From NCBI GenBank assembly GCA_045430345.1, contig JAILXT010000006.1, forward strand, positions 310,001 through 374,000: a stretch of 64,000 nt of DNA. The letters run 5' to 3'. The notes beneath the pieces are model-generated. The model saw only the letters and a list, made by a program, of their open reading frames with translations, ran no database searches and was not told the DNA's origin. This DNA comes from Agarilytica sp045430345. GTDB lineage: Bacteria; Pseudomonadota; Gammaproteobacteria; Pseudomonadales; Cellvibrionaceae. Position 1 is the first letter of the stretch. Each line of letters begins with the position of its first letter. Made by a program: the position numbers and the translations under genes. This document shows positions 1-7,986 of this stretch, piece by piece.

Positions 1-398
1 TGATTAAAGACTAGGCGCAGGCGCTCTTCACTTTCTGCCAACGTCAACGCGACGGCCGCACGATCCAGCCCCTCAGTAATAACCAATTGCTGAGCCGGGG
101 CCCCTTGCCAGTCAACATTATGGGTATACACCTGCAAATTAATAAGCGTACGATCGGCCTTATATGCCGCACAGTAGAATACTTGAGGTTGTACGCTCTC
201 CGTAGCAGATGCAATGGCGTCCTTCACGCGAGACGTATCCTCATCTCGCCAAACCACCCCCAACAAGGATGGCAATAGCAGTAGTTCCTTTGCATCTTTA
301 TACCCAAGCATCGAAATGAGCTCGTGATTTAAATACAGAGGCTTAAAATCTCGATGAACGAGTATGCCGCAAGGCCTAACGCTGCTAGCACTACTCAC
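1..398 (-). CDS. PAS-domain signalling protein, N-terminal part only
   Basis: The minus-strand frame is open from a GTG at 398 to the window edge, so the C-terminal part lies outside. The GTG directly follows an in-frame TGA and has a GGAG Shine-Dalgarno about 6 nt upstream, so the start is well supported. The 132 visible residues read as a PAS sensor module: a GILVHRDFKPLYLNHEL stretch, then ISMLGYKDAKELL and a WRDED segment, followed by a second beta-rich segment. This is the usual opening of a PAS-containing histidine kinase or diguanylate cyclase; the output domain is not visible, so the class cannot be told. It is transcribed away from the DUF924 gene at 794. Confidence 0.7.
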   Translation of the reverse strand, partial: MSSASSVRPCGILVHRDFKPLYLNHELISMLGYKDAKELLLLPSLLGVVWRDEDTSRVKDAIASATESVQPQVFYCAAYKADRTLINLQVYTHNVDWQGAPAQQLVITEGLDRAAVALTLAESEERLRLVFN

Positions 399-793
399 TC
401 AATCTCCAAATTCGCGTAGGGGTCGTCATTGTTGATAATCTAGGTTTCGCTATGTATCCATTGAGTATAGAACGAGCAGCAAAGAGCGCGAACTCAAAAG
501 ACACTCAACATAGAAAAAACCTTGCCGTTATAACAAAGAGGGAATAAGAGACTAACTCGACATAAAGCGCTAGAAAGAAGGAACCGCAATGTACGGATAA
601 GAAGCACGACCCCCCCATACAAAGATCATGTTTAATTAAAATAAACACACACCAACCGCCATGCCAACAATTAGTGAACGCTGTAAATGTGCTATATCCT
701 GACGACAAACGCGGCGAATCAATATGATAATTTGCACCCGGAATAGCAATAGTGTCTTATAGATACATTCAGCCCTAGACGGAGCGCACGCAC
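399..793. other. Intergenic region between divergent genes
   Basis: This 395-bp stretch separates the minus-strand PAS gene from the plus-strand DUF924 gene and should hold both promoters. The minus-strand ORFs running through it (around 505-866) lack family resemblance and a convincing ribosome binding site, so they are not called. No tRNA-like fold, transposon end or strong palindrome was seen. Confidence 0.4.
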
Positions 794-1330
794 ATGTATC
801 ACGATATTTTACATTTCTGGTTTGATGACATTGATTCTGGTTTATGGTGGGAACAGGATGCTGCACTCGACCAAATCATCACGGACCGTTTTCGTCCACT
901 GCATGACCAAGCCATCCGCTGTGAGCTTTTTGAATGGCGGAAATTCCCTGACGGTCGCTTAGCTGAAATTATATTGCTCGATCAATTTTCCCGAAACATG
1001 TACCGCGATACCCCAAAAGCCTTTTTATACGACGCACTCGCTCTCTCATTGGCACAGGAAGCAATAGCACGGGGCGACGACACCCAGCTTACGGAGCTAC
1101 AACGTGCATTTATGTACCTTCCATTCATGCACAGTGAATCCCTACGCATTCATGAAGAGGCTGTTCACCTCTACACAAAACTAGGAAGTGACTCACACCT
1201 CAACTTCGAGCACCAACACAAGGTTATCATTGAACGCTTTGGTCGCTACCCGCACCGAAATATAATTCTGGGGAGAGCCTCTACAAAAGAGGAAATTGCT
1301 TTTTTAAAAGAACCGGGGTCAAGTTTTTAA
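794..1330 (+). CDS. DUF924 family protein
   Basis: A 178-residue protein recognisable as the DUF924 (UPF-type, TPR-like helical) family. It opens with ILHFWFDD, has the WW...D pair near residues 18-23, the family's central LAEIILLDQFSRNMYR segment (about residues 56-71), a YLPFMHSE motif near residue 110, and closes with the FGRYPHRN signature near residues 150-157. Length is normal. The family is widespread in proteobacteria, is predicted soluble, and has no established biochemical role. It stands alone, with no operon partner on the same strand within 100 bp on either side. Confidence 0.9.
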   Translation: MYHDILHFWFDDIDSGLWWEQDAALDQIITDRFRPLHDQAIRCELFEWRKFPDGRLAEIILLDQFSRNMYRDTPKAFLYDALALSLAQEAIARGDDTQLTELQRAFMYLPFMHSESLRIHEEAVHLYTKLGSDSHLNFEHQHKVIIERFGRYPHRNIILGRASTKEEIAFLKEPGSSF

Positions 1331-1437
1331 GAGCTTATCAGCTGAATTAAACACCCCACTCAAAACATTCCGTTCAGTTAAGGTTAAGGTTGCCCGCACT
1401 ATGCTATCAGTCATCAATACACACTTGAGTATTCACG

Positions 1438-1971
1438 ATGACGTCTCGCATACTATTTATCACGGGCACCCTCCTTGCAGCCCTTTACGCCAGCCCAAGC
1501 TATAGCCAATTCTATATCGGCGCAGCGACCGGGCTTACTGATTATGCGGCTTTAGCTGAAAATGTTTCCTCAACAGAAATTACCGCGGGCCTTAAGTTTC
1601 ACGATAATTTCGCGCTCGAAACCTCCTGGCTGGAACTGGGCGAAACAGAGCTAGATCTCTCTCAAAACAACAACACAAGTTTTGGTATTGATGGGCTTAA
1701 CATCGGGCTGGTGAGCATACTCCCCATTGCCGACTCGGTGGATGTCTTGGCGAAATTCGGACTATATTACTGGGAGGTAGAAACCTCCAGCATTACATCC
1801 CAAACATTGATCCGCTCAAATAGCGAAGAAGAAAACACCGATGTATCCCTTGGGGTAGGGCTCGCCTGGGAAGTCGTTGACGAAGTCGATCTACGCATCA
1901 TGTACCAACAAGTCGATGTCATTGGCGATAATATCGAAAATATCAGCGCAGGATTAACCATATCTTTTTAA
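1438..1971 (+). CDS. Small outer-membrane beta-barrel protein
   Basis: A 177-residue exported protein. Residues 1-23 form a Sec signal peptide with a hydrophobic core (ILFITGTLLAALYA) and a cleavage site after SYS. The mature part is made of alternating hydrophobic beta strands (FYIGAATG, ITAGLKF, FALETSWLEL, LNIGLVSILP, DVLAKFGLYYWEVE, DVSLGVGLAWEV, LRIMYQQVDV) and ends in ISAGLTISF. The terminal aromatic Phe is the typical signal read by the BAM machinery. This fits an eight-stranded barrel of the OmpA-transmembrane/opacity type without a periplasmic domain. Ligand and role are unknown. A long hairpin lies 26 bp downstream. Confidence 0.8.
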   Translation: MTSRILFITGTLLAALYASPSYSQFYIGAATGLTDYAALAENVSSTEITAGLKFHDNFALETSWLELGETELDLSQNNNTSFGIDGLNIGLVSILPIADSVDVLAKFGLYYWEVETSSITSQTLIRSNSEEENTDVSLGVGLAWEVVDEVDLRIMYQQVDVIGDNIENISAGLTISF

Positions 1972-1996
1972 TTTATATGTTCAAAAAATAGAGATC

Positions 1997-2047
1997 CCGC
2001 TTCGCCAGATTATATAAAATACTATTTATACAATCTGGCGCTAGCGG
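1997..2047. repeat. Long imperfect hairpin downstream of the barrel gene
   Basis: Two arms of about 22 nt (1997-2018 and 2026-2047) pair with few mismatches around a short A/T loop; the core CGCCAGATT/AATCTGGCG is perfect. It starts 26 bp after the barrel stop codon and lacks a run of T, so it is an atypical terminator or an mRNA 3'-end stabiliser. A dispersed palindromic repeat is also possible. Confidence 0.6.
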
Positions 2048-2115
2048 AAGGAGCTACCTGGGGAAAATAGCACTCTTTAATAGTAGACTCAGAACATCCG
2101 CTAAGTCACTCAAAA

Positions 2116-2232
2116 CTAACGCCCGAGTAAAAAAAATAGAAATGACGCATTGAGTAAACATACTATCAAAAATATTATGTAACACTTCACTATAGGTAAA
2201 TCGTGGCCGTCAATATCGTTATACGTATTCAT
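2116..2232 (-). CDS. 38-residue single-pass membrane peptide
   Basis: The longer frame through here has an unlikely N-terminus, but an internal ATG at 2232 is preceded by a strong AAGGAG Shine-Dalgarno at 8 nt spacing. The product is 38 residues: a short polar head (MNTYNDIDGHDLPIVK) followed by one hydrophobic helix (CYIIFLIVCLLNASFLFFLL) and a GR end. Small peptides of this form are usually inner-membrane regulators or accessory subunits, but no family is recognised. The strong ribosome binding site and clean membrane segment are the only support. Confidence 0.45.
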   Translation of the reverse strand: MNTYNDIDGHDLPIVKCYIIFLIVCLLNASFLFFLLGR

Positions 2233-2475
2233 ATCCCTCTCCTTATCTAACGCCATACATATCCACTTACCAGGATATCCAAGCCTTCGCCTGACACCCT
2301 GAACAACAAATAAAATATTACTCCGACTTTCGCGCCATGTCGTGAGCATAAAAGCAACGTTTAGTGGGGACAATATAGCGGTTTCACGAAGGATCACAGT
2401 GACTTATTCACCCTCCTCACTTAGCTCGTAGACGAAGAGGTGAAGAAGAATGAAAGGGCCAGAAAAGGAAACGAT

Positions 2476-4200
2476 CTAAAAAAGATGTATTAATATATCT
2501 GACACTAGATCTTTATTTAAAAAATAGAGCAGTGCCGACATGGCCGCAAGCACTGAACACAGGAGTAGCAACCTCACGTTGCGCCCCACATTTTTATTCG
2601 CCTCCGGGCTCCCATCCAGGTCATAGTCGAGATCGCCATCCGGCATCGTACCGCCCCGAACGATGGTATGCTCCGCATCAAACTGCGCATTCAATACCCG
2701 GCTAACCACATCAAAACTCTTAGGCCGTTTCTGAGGCGCTTTCGCCAACATCTTTCGGATAAGCGTTTGCAAACCTTCTGGCTGTATTGTGAAGTTTTTG
2801 GCTTTCACAAGGTTGCCATTTTTCCATCGTGGTAGCTCACCGGCTAACATCTGATAAAAGATCACACCTAACGCAAATACATCCGCCAACTCGGGATTCG
2901 TTAACTTTTCACTCCCTTCAGTTGAATACCAATTTGATTCGGATTCAACATAATGCTCATCCAAGCCAAAATCACTTACTTTTACGCAACCGTTCGAATC
3001 AAACAAAATATTGGTCGGACGAAGATTCCCGTGAATAATATTTTCTTTTTGAGCCGCAACCAATCCACTCAATATTTGTTGAGCCACCCCCAGGAAACGC
3101 TCATGCGCATAAGGTTTTACGAGCCTCTCGGCCAATGACCCGCCACTGCAATACTCCATAACCAAGATAAACGCGCGTTCATTTTGAGAGGTCCCCAGGA
3201 CTTTGACGATATTGCGATGACGAATATCAACAAGATGTTTTGCCGTGGCATAACCGGGACTGTTGATCGGTTTTTTCTTAATGACGAAAAGCGTATTAGT
3301 GCCTTCTTCAGTAAATAGATATACCGCACCATGATCACCCTCCTTTACAACATCAAGTAAACGAAAGGTTTTCTTAACATCAATACTCGCCCGCTGTTTT
3401 TGCTGCTTATTTAAATGCCCACCTTGAAGGGCTTTCAATAGGCTATTTCTCACGACATCCGCACTTGCAGGACGATCTGCCGGTGAATTCGCCAAACACT
3501 GTAAAATCAATGCATCAATATCTCTCGATACATCGCGGTTTATTTGGCTTGGCGCCAAGGGCTTATCCCGGGGGAGCTGCTGTGTAAAATACGCGTACAT
3601 GATCACGCCCAATGCATATAAATCGCTTTTCTCCGTCGCCTCAGTGATCGATTTGTGCTGTTCAGGTGCCATGTAATTTTCTGACCCCATGACATAACCT
3701 TCACCGTCTTTACTCGCCCCTTCTACATCTTCATATATTTGCGCAATGCCAAAATCCAGAACCCTCACAAAGCCCTCAAAATCTACCAAGATGTTTTCAG
3801 GTTTTATATCGCAATGGATTACGCCATTTTTGTGCGCATACGCCAAAGCTTTCGCCACTTGGGTAAAAACATCCAGTGCACGGCTGGCATTCATACTCCC
3901 TTTTCTCATCGCCGAATCAAGCCCAATGCTCTTCACATATTCCATTACAAAATACGGGCGACCGTCATCTGTAATCCCTTGGTCAATCACATGAATAATA
4001 TTGGGGTGGTTTAAACGGGCAATGATCAATGATTCACGCTCAAAGCGTTTTCTTATCTCCTGATGATCAATCAGCTTGCTTTTTAGCACCTTAATGGCGA
4101 CAGGTCGCTGTAGCGAAAGCTGCAGGCCTTTATATACCGTTGCCATGCCGCCATCGCCGATCTGCGCGCCGATCTTGTAGCCATTTAATACAATCGCCAT
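2476..4200 (-). CDS. Membrane-anchored tandem Ser/Thr kinase with C-terminal pseudokinase domain
   Basis: A 574-residue protein with two Hanks-type kinase folds. Domain 1 (about residues 7-260) has the glycine loop GDGGMATVYKG, ATP-binding Lys37, the catalytic loop HCDIKPEN (Asp131), DFG at 149-151 and APE at 178-180, so it should be active. Domain 2 (about 278-505) keeps a Lys (308) and DFG (410-412), but its catalytic loop is HGNLRPTN with Asn392 in place of Asp, and no APE follows: a likely pseudokinase. A hydrophobic segment at 543-560 anchors the C-terminus. ATG at 4200 is preferred over the in-frame GTG six bases upstream because of a GGGTG at suitable spacing. A HTIVRGG segment (511-517) before the membrane helix could be a phospho-Thr docking site for the nearby FHA proteins (inference). 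Confidence 0.9.
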   Translation of the reverse strand: MAIVLNGYKIGAQIGDGGMATVYKGLQLSLQRPVAIKVLKSKLIDHQEIRKRFERESLIIARLNHPNIIHVIDQGITDDGRPYFVMEYVKSIGLDSAMRKGSMNASRALDVFTQVAKALAYAHKNGVIHCDIKPENILVDFEGFVRVLDFGIAQIYEDVEGASKDGEGYVMGSENYMAPEQHKSITEATEKSDLYALGVIMYAYFTQQLPRDKPLAPSQINRDVSRDIDALILQCLANSPADRPASADVVRNSLLKALQGGHLNKQQKQRASIDVKKTFRLLDVVKEGDHGAVYLFTEEGTNTLFVIKKKPINSPGYATAKHLVDIRHRNIVKVLGTSQNERAFILVMEYCSGGSLAERLVKPYAHERFLGVAQQILSGLVAAQKENIIHGNLRPTNILFDSNGCVKVSDFGLDEHYVESESNWYSTEGSEKLTNPELADVFALGVIFYQMLAGELPRWKNGNLVKAKNFTIQPEGLQTLIRKMLAKAPQKRPKSFDVVSRVLNAQFDAEHTIVRGGTMPDGDLDYDLDGSPEANKNVGRNVRLLLLCSVLAAMSALLYFLNKDLVSDILIHLF

Positions 4201-4602
4201 AAACACCCAACAGAAAATGCTTTTTATTAGCTTAGCAGTGCAAAACGCCCCACATGAGTTTGATCACGCAGACACAGGTGTATTTTTGACTTCGCATAGA
4301 AGAACGCGCCATTTTTATTTTTGCACTGCAAAATAACCCTTTGACTGATAACGATGGTTATGCCAGAATCGATTGAATAGATATTTTAATTAAAGCGTTT
4401 TACAGCGCTCAATGTGATTAATAGCCCTCCAAATCGTACGTTTTTTATATAGCGATTCATAACATCACCATTTTTTATCACTCACTATCATTATATAAAA
4501 TGAAATAACGTGCTCGGCACGACAAAAAAAGAACAATTTTTTTGTTTTGTTATTTCTATTTGAAATTGATTAAGCAATAACGATAAATTATAGATCTATC
4601 AT

Positions 4603-4627
4603 ACTAAGGTATGATGTATACCTTAGT
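4603..4627. promoter_or_regulatory. Perfect 10-bp inverted repeat, operator-like
   Basis: ACTAAGGTAT (4603-4612) and ATACCTTAGT (4618-4627) are exact reverse complements separated by 5 bp. The 15-bp centre-to-centre geometry is typical of a dimeric helix-turn-helix operator. It lies about 190 bp upstream of the secreted esterase. The binding protein is unknown. Confidence 0.5.
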
Positions 4628-4660
4628 TGGATCCTCTAATCTAATCCCCGTTGTACCTCC

Positions 4661-4700
4661 GGGAATCGTGCTGCAGTGCAACCCTAAACTCGCGATTCCC
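4661..4700. repeat. Inverted repeat with 20-nt loop
   Basis: GGGAATCGTG (4661-4670) pairs with CGCGATTCCC (4691-4700), 9 of 10 positions complementary. It sits about 120 bp before the esterase start, so it may be a 5'-leader hairpin or a second regulator site. Confidence 0.35.
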
Positions 4701-4817
4701 AGATAGCTGTAGCAGTGTTGGATAGGCAAAAAGAAAAAAACGCCTCGGCTAGCCGTGATGGATCACGCTCAATACCGCTGATTTTATCAACCCAAAATAA
4801 TTAATAATGAGGTCATT

Positions 4818-6818
4818 ATGGATCTTCGGAAATTAACTGGCTTGGCCGGTTTTTCTCTCTCGGTTATTCTACTTTTAGCATCCAGCAGCTTATACGCTGG
4901 AAGCTGGAGCCAAAACCAAAATGTGGGTGGTTTTAACTCCGTGCACGTATACACACCTGATACAGCATCTCCAATTGGCCCTAATGGCGCCCGATCACTT
5001 TTGGTTGTTTTGCATGGCTGTACTCAAGCAATCGGTGCATTTCTTACCGCGAACCTAGAAGACGCCGCTGAAGCCTACGGAATGGTCATTGCAGTTCCAG
5101 ACGCAATGGAAAAAGAAGGGTTTAGTTGCTGGGGTTATTGGACCGGTGCACAATCTCGTACCGTTTCAGACTACGCGAATATTATTGAGCTTTCGGAAGA
5201 TATGTTGAATAGCACAAGCTACAACATTGACCCGGCCCAGGTTTATATCGCCGGTCTTTCTTCTGGTGCAACCTACGCACATACCACGGCATGTTTAGCC
5301 CCTGACGTTTTCTCAGGCGTAGGTGCAAGCGCATCACCTAGTGTGGGCACAAGCTCTGGCGGCGCCATCAGCACATGCGAATCAGCGAATGTTGCGCTTA
5401 ATTGCGGCAACTTAGCAAGCTCTGGCTTCGGTGCAGACTACTCGGATTCTTTTGACACTCAAATATTTTCATCTGCCCACGCCAGAAACGACACGACTGT
5501 AAACACCTGCTACAACGATCAAAACCCAGACGGTATGGCGGAGCTTTACGGTGTATCTAAGCTATCAGCACAACGTACCATTACAGAAGGTTCTGGTACT
5601 GGTACCGAAACACTTTGGGAGAATGGTCGCGTATCTCAATTATGGTTCGAAGACAGCGTGGGACATGCATGGTCTGGCGGCGCAGGCGCTTCCGGTTCTT
5701 ACGTTAGCGGCGCTAGCATCAACTACGCAACCTACCTCGGCGAATACTTCAGCACATACAATATTCGTGTAGACCGAAACCAAGGCCCTGTTGTTTCCGA
5801 CCTATCTCACAGCTGTGCAAACGACACAATTACCGTTCTTGGTTCTGTTGCGGATGAAGAAGGCTATGTGACTTCTGTCACCATCAACGTTGAAGGCTTA
5901 ACGACTGGCGCTACAGCCGAGGTTATCACTTCTGAATCAGGCGGTTCATTCATTGATGAGACTAACGCACTTCCAGAAGACCTTTATCTTATCAGCGTAT
6001 ACGCGACAGATAACGAAGGTACTGCCGGTGAAGTTGTTACCACCACTCACGCCCTTGGCCACGAAAATGGTCCGCAAGCACCGATCCTTCGTAACGTAGT
6101 TGCTACAGCTGATAAGCGATGTGCGACCGTCAGCGGCATGGTTGTCGATCTTAACGAAAACGTGAGTAGCGTTACCGTAAGCTTCGCTACTGAAACCGTT
6201 ACTGCCACAATTGACGAGTTCGACTTTTCAGCAGAAGCATGTGCACTGCCCGGTGGTTCAAACACTGCGACCGTCACAGCAACGGATGAAGACGGCTTAG
6301 AAAGCACGACAAGCGTAGACTTTGAAATCAACGCGGGTGAAACAGGTGATTACAACTACCATATCAGCGCTGGTCACATTACATACGGTTCAGGCTATTC
6401 GGATTGCTACTTAGCGTTCAATACCCAGCCGTTTACGATGTTCGAGCGTGCTTCCGGTAGCTCATGTCGCTGGGAAGAAGAGTCTGGTGCATGTGTTGGA
6501 CCAGAAACGACCTGTGCAGGACCGATACCAACTCCGATTGTTTCACCGACCCCAGTAATTACGCCTACGCCTACGCCAATTATCGGGTCTCCTTCACCGA
6601 CGCCTTCGCCTACGCCAACACCTGCGCCTGATTGCTCTGAAGTAACCGCGCTGAACTACTACCACAAAACTGGTGGTCGCGCGTACAGCACAGGTTACTA
6701 CTTTGCACCAAACTACTTTGCTAACGGCAGCGATGACGCCATGGCAGGTTCAACTTACGGTTCCACAACACTCCATAGTGCCGACAATAGCACTTGGTAT
6801 GTAGGTGGTTGCCCATAG
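4818..6818 (+). CDS. Secreted PHB-depolymerase-like esterase with Ig-like and repeated C-terminal domains
   Basis: A 666-residue exported hydrolase. A signal peptide (about residues 1-27, ending LYA) precedes an alpha/beta-hydrolase of the extracellular polyhydroxyalkanoate-depolymerase/CE1-like family. Visible parts: oxyanion LHGC (65-68), lipase box GLSSG with nucleophile Ser148, and a GHAWSGG segment near residue 282 with the probable catalytic His. Two Ig-like beta domains follow (about 325-510). Two related ~55-residue Tyr/Gly-rich modules come last, separated by a Pro-Thr linker: one begins YNYHISAGHITYG, the other NYYHKTGGRAYSTG, and both are Cys-containing. Such modules are presumably substrate-binding. 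GAGG precedes the ATG. A strong terminator follows. Likely role: extracellular polyester or esterified-polymer breakdown; the exact substrate cannot be read from sequence. Confidence 0.85.
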   Translation: MDLRKLTGLAGFSLSVILLLASSSLYAGSWSQNQNVGGFNSVHVYTPDTASPIGPNGARSLLVVLHGCTQAIGAFLTANLEDAAEAYGMVIAVPDAMEKEGFSCWGYWTGAQSRTVSDYANIIELSEDMLNSTSYNIDPAQVYIAGLSSGATYAHTTACLAPDVFSGVGASASPSVGTSSGGAISTCESANVALNCGNLASSGFGADYSDSFDTQIFSSAHARNDTTVNTCYNDQNPDGMAELYGVSKLSAQRTITEGSGTGTETLWENGRVSQLWFEDSVGHAWSGGAGASGSYVSGASINYATYLGEYFSTYNIRVDRNQGPVVSDLSHSCANDTITVLGSVADEEGYVTSVTINVEGLTTGATAEVITSESGGSFIDETNALPEDLYLISVYATDNEGTAGEVVTTTHALGHENGPQAPILRNVVATADKRCATVSGMVVDLNENVSSVTVSFATETVTATIDEFDFSAEACALPGGSNTATVTATDEDGLESTTSVDFEINAGETGDYNYHISAGHITYGSGYSDCYLAFNTQPFTMFERASGSSCRWEEESGACVGPETTCAGPIPTPIVSPTPVITPTPTPIIGSPSPTPSPTPTPAPDCSEVTALNYYHKTGGRAYSTGYYFAPNYFANGSDDAMAGSTYGSTTLHSADNSTWYVGGCP

Positions 6819-6845
6819 TCTTTTTGACTCTTAGTTAGTCTCCCC

Positions 6846-6874
6846 AAGCGCGGCTTTATGCCGCGCTTTTTTTT
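6846..6874 (+). terminator. Rho-independent terminator of the esterase gene
   Basis: AAGCGCGGC and GCCGCGCTT form a perfect 9-bp stem around TTTAT, directly followed by a run of T. It lies 28 bp after the esterase stop codon. Confidence 0.92.
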
Positions 6875-7038
6875 GGCTGTTATACCATCCCTTTCACCAC
6901 TTACCCCCCTTTCTTACCCCGCATAAACGGTGATTTTTCTACTCTCATCGTGAAAAATGTGCCGGATATCGACAAGCACTTTTATTTTTCGCTCATTATC
7001 TTCATCCTAAAATTCATGGGACACAGTGAGTGAACGCT

Positions 7039-7398
7039 ATGAATACCGTACAAAACTCAGCAGAAAATCATCATGTTAAAATTTACGATGTAAATGGTAT
7101 CCTGATCGATACACAACTGAAGGAAATTGCCTATGACGGTTCAATACTTCGCCCCACGACAGATGTGTTTGCCACGCTTATCTATTTGATCGAAAATAGA
7201 GAGCGCGTTATTACCGTAGAAGAACTAAGGCGATGGCTTTGGGGAAATAGAGACACAAGTGAATTTGAAATCCTGCGCAGCATCATGAAAGCGCGACAAG
7301 CGCTGATGGACGACACATCAAAAGAAATCATTCGCTACAATACAGAAGAAAAAGGCTACCAATTTGTAGGAGAACTACTGGAATTGGAAATCCAATAA
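7039..7398 (+). CDS. Stand-alone winged-helix (OmpR/PhoB-type) DNA-binding protein
   Basis: A 119-residue protein (122 if the upstream in-frame GTG at 7030 is used; neither start has a strong ribosome binding site). It matches the C-terminal DNA-binding domain of OmpR-type regulators: an N-terminal beta strand pair (VKIYDVNGILIDTQ, KEIAYDG), helix FATLIYLIENRERVITVEELRRWLWG, recognition-helix region EFEILRSIMKARQALM, and the wing ending IIRYNTEEKGYQFVG. There is no receiver domain and no transmembrane segment. Its neighbours are a Ser/Thr kinase and two FHA proteins, so it is a candidate transcriptional output or regulator of that locus (inference). Confidence 0.8.
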   Translation: MNTVQNSAENHHVKIYDVNGILIDTQLKEIAYDGSILRPTTDVFATLIYLIENRERVITVEELRRWLWGNRDTSEFEILRSIMKARQALMDDTSKEIIRYNTEEKGYQFVGELLELEIQ

Positions 7399-7426
7399 AT
7401 CAAAGAGAAATGACGGCGAATAGACG

Positions 7427-7843
7427 CTACTCAACATCCTGCGTTTTTGTCACCATTCGAAAAAGAATGGAATCTTTCATTTCGCTGTCTAGCTGCTCAC
7501 CCAATTTAATATTTCCCTGACCAATGAGTGGATAAAACGTTTCCTTAACGACAAAACTTTCATTGCGGCCAAGCTTCAAAAAAGTCCCATTGGTACTACT
7601 ATCAACTAAACCAATTTGATTGTCTTTCACTTCTATAGAGCAATGTACGCGCGACGCCACTTCACTGTTTACGACTAAGTCACAAGCACTTTCATCACGT
7701 CCTAAGCGTATCGGTAAATCATCCTTACCAAAAGAAAGCTCTTTGCCTTGGTGAAATAATTCAATATGCGTTGCGGGTGAATTAACTTTCTTTAGAATTT
7801 CCGTATTAAATTTTGCCGCGATTGTCTGATTTGAATCTGTCAT
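7427..7843 (-). CDS. FHA-domain protein (single domain)
   Basis: A 138-residue cytoplasmic protein with one forkhead-associated domain at about residues 35-115. The phospho-threonine-binding residues are all visible: LGRDES, the SRVHCS loop and DSSTNGTF. A polar N-terminal segment (about 25 residues with Thr/Ser) could be a kinase substrate, as in GarA/OdhI-type proteins. It lies 143 bp downstream of the double-FHA gene on the same strand, and 3.2 kb from the kinase. It most likely reads the phosphorylation state set by that kinase (inference). Confidence 0.88.
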   Translation of the reverse strand: MTDSNQTIAAKFNTEILKKVNSPATHIELFHQGKELSFGKDDLPIRLGRDESACDLVVNSEVASRVHCSIEVKDNQIGLVDSSTNGTFLKLGRNESFVVKETFYPLIGQGNIKLGEQLDSEMKDSILFRMVTKTQDVE

Positions 7844-7986
7844 ACTCGTTCACCATAACCTTCTTAAACATCCCCACTATGGGTATTTCTTAGGGAGGAG
7901 CACAAGTATACGCGGCTCCTCATCAGGGACAAATATTTAACGGCAACGATATTGATACATGACCAACCAAGCCTAATATTTTCCCT

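Larger units (their letters stand above)
4201..4817. promoter_or_regulatory. Long divergent control region, kinase / esterase
   Basis: About 617 bp, AT-rich in the middle, between the divergently transcribed kinase and secreted esterase. It contains two clear dyads (4603-4627 and 4661-4700, listed separately). No coding frame of any substance was found. The length suggests a regulated promoter for the esterase. Confidence 0.5.

Noticed and set aside
505..866. Two minus-strand frames upstream of DUF924
   Set aside because: No domain, poor starts, and one overlaps the DUF924 start; more likely promoter DNA.
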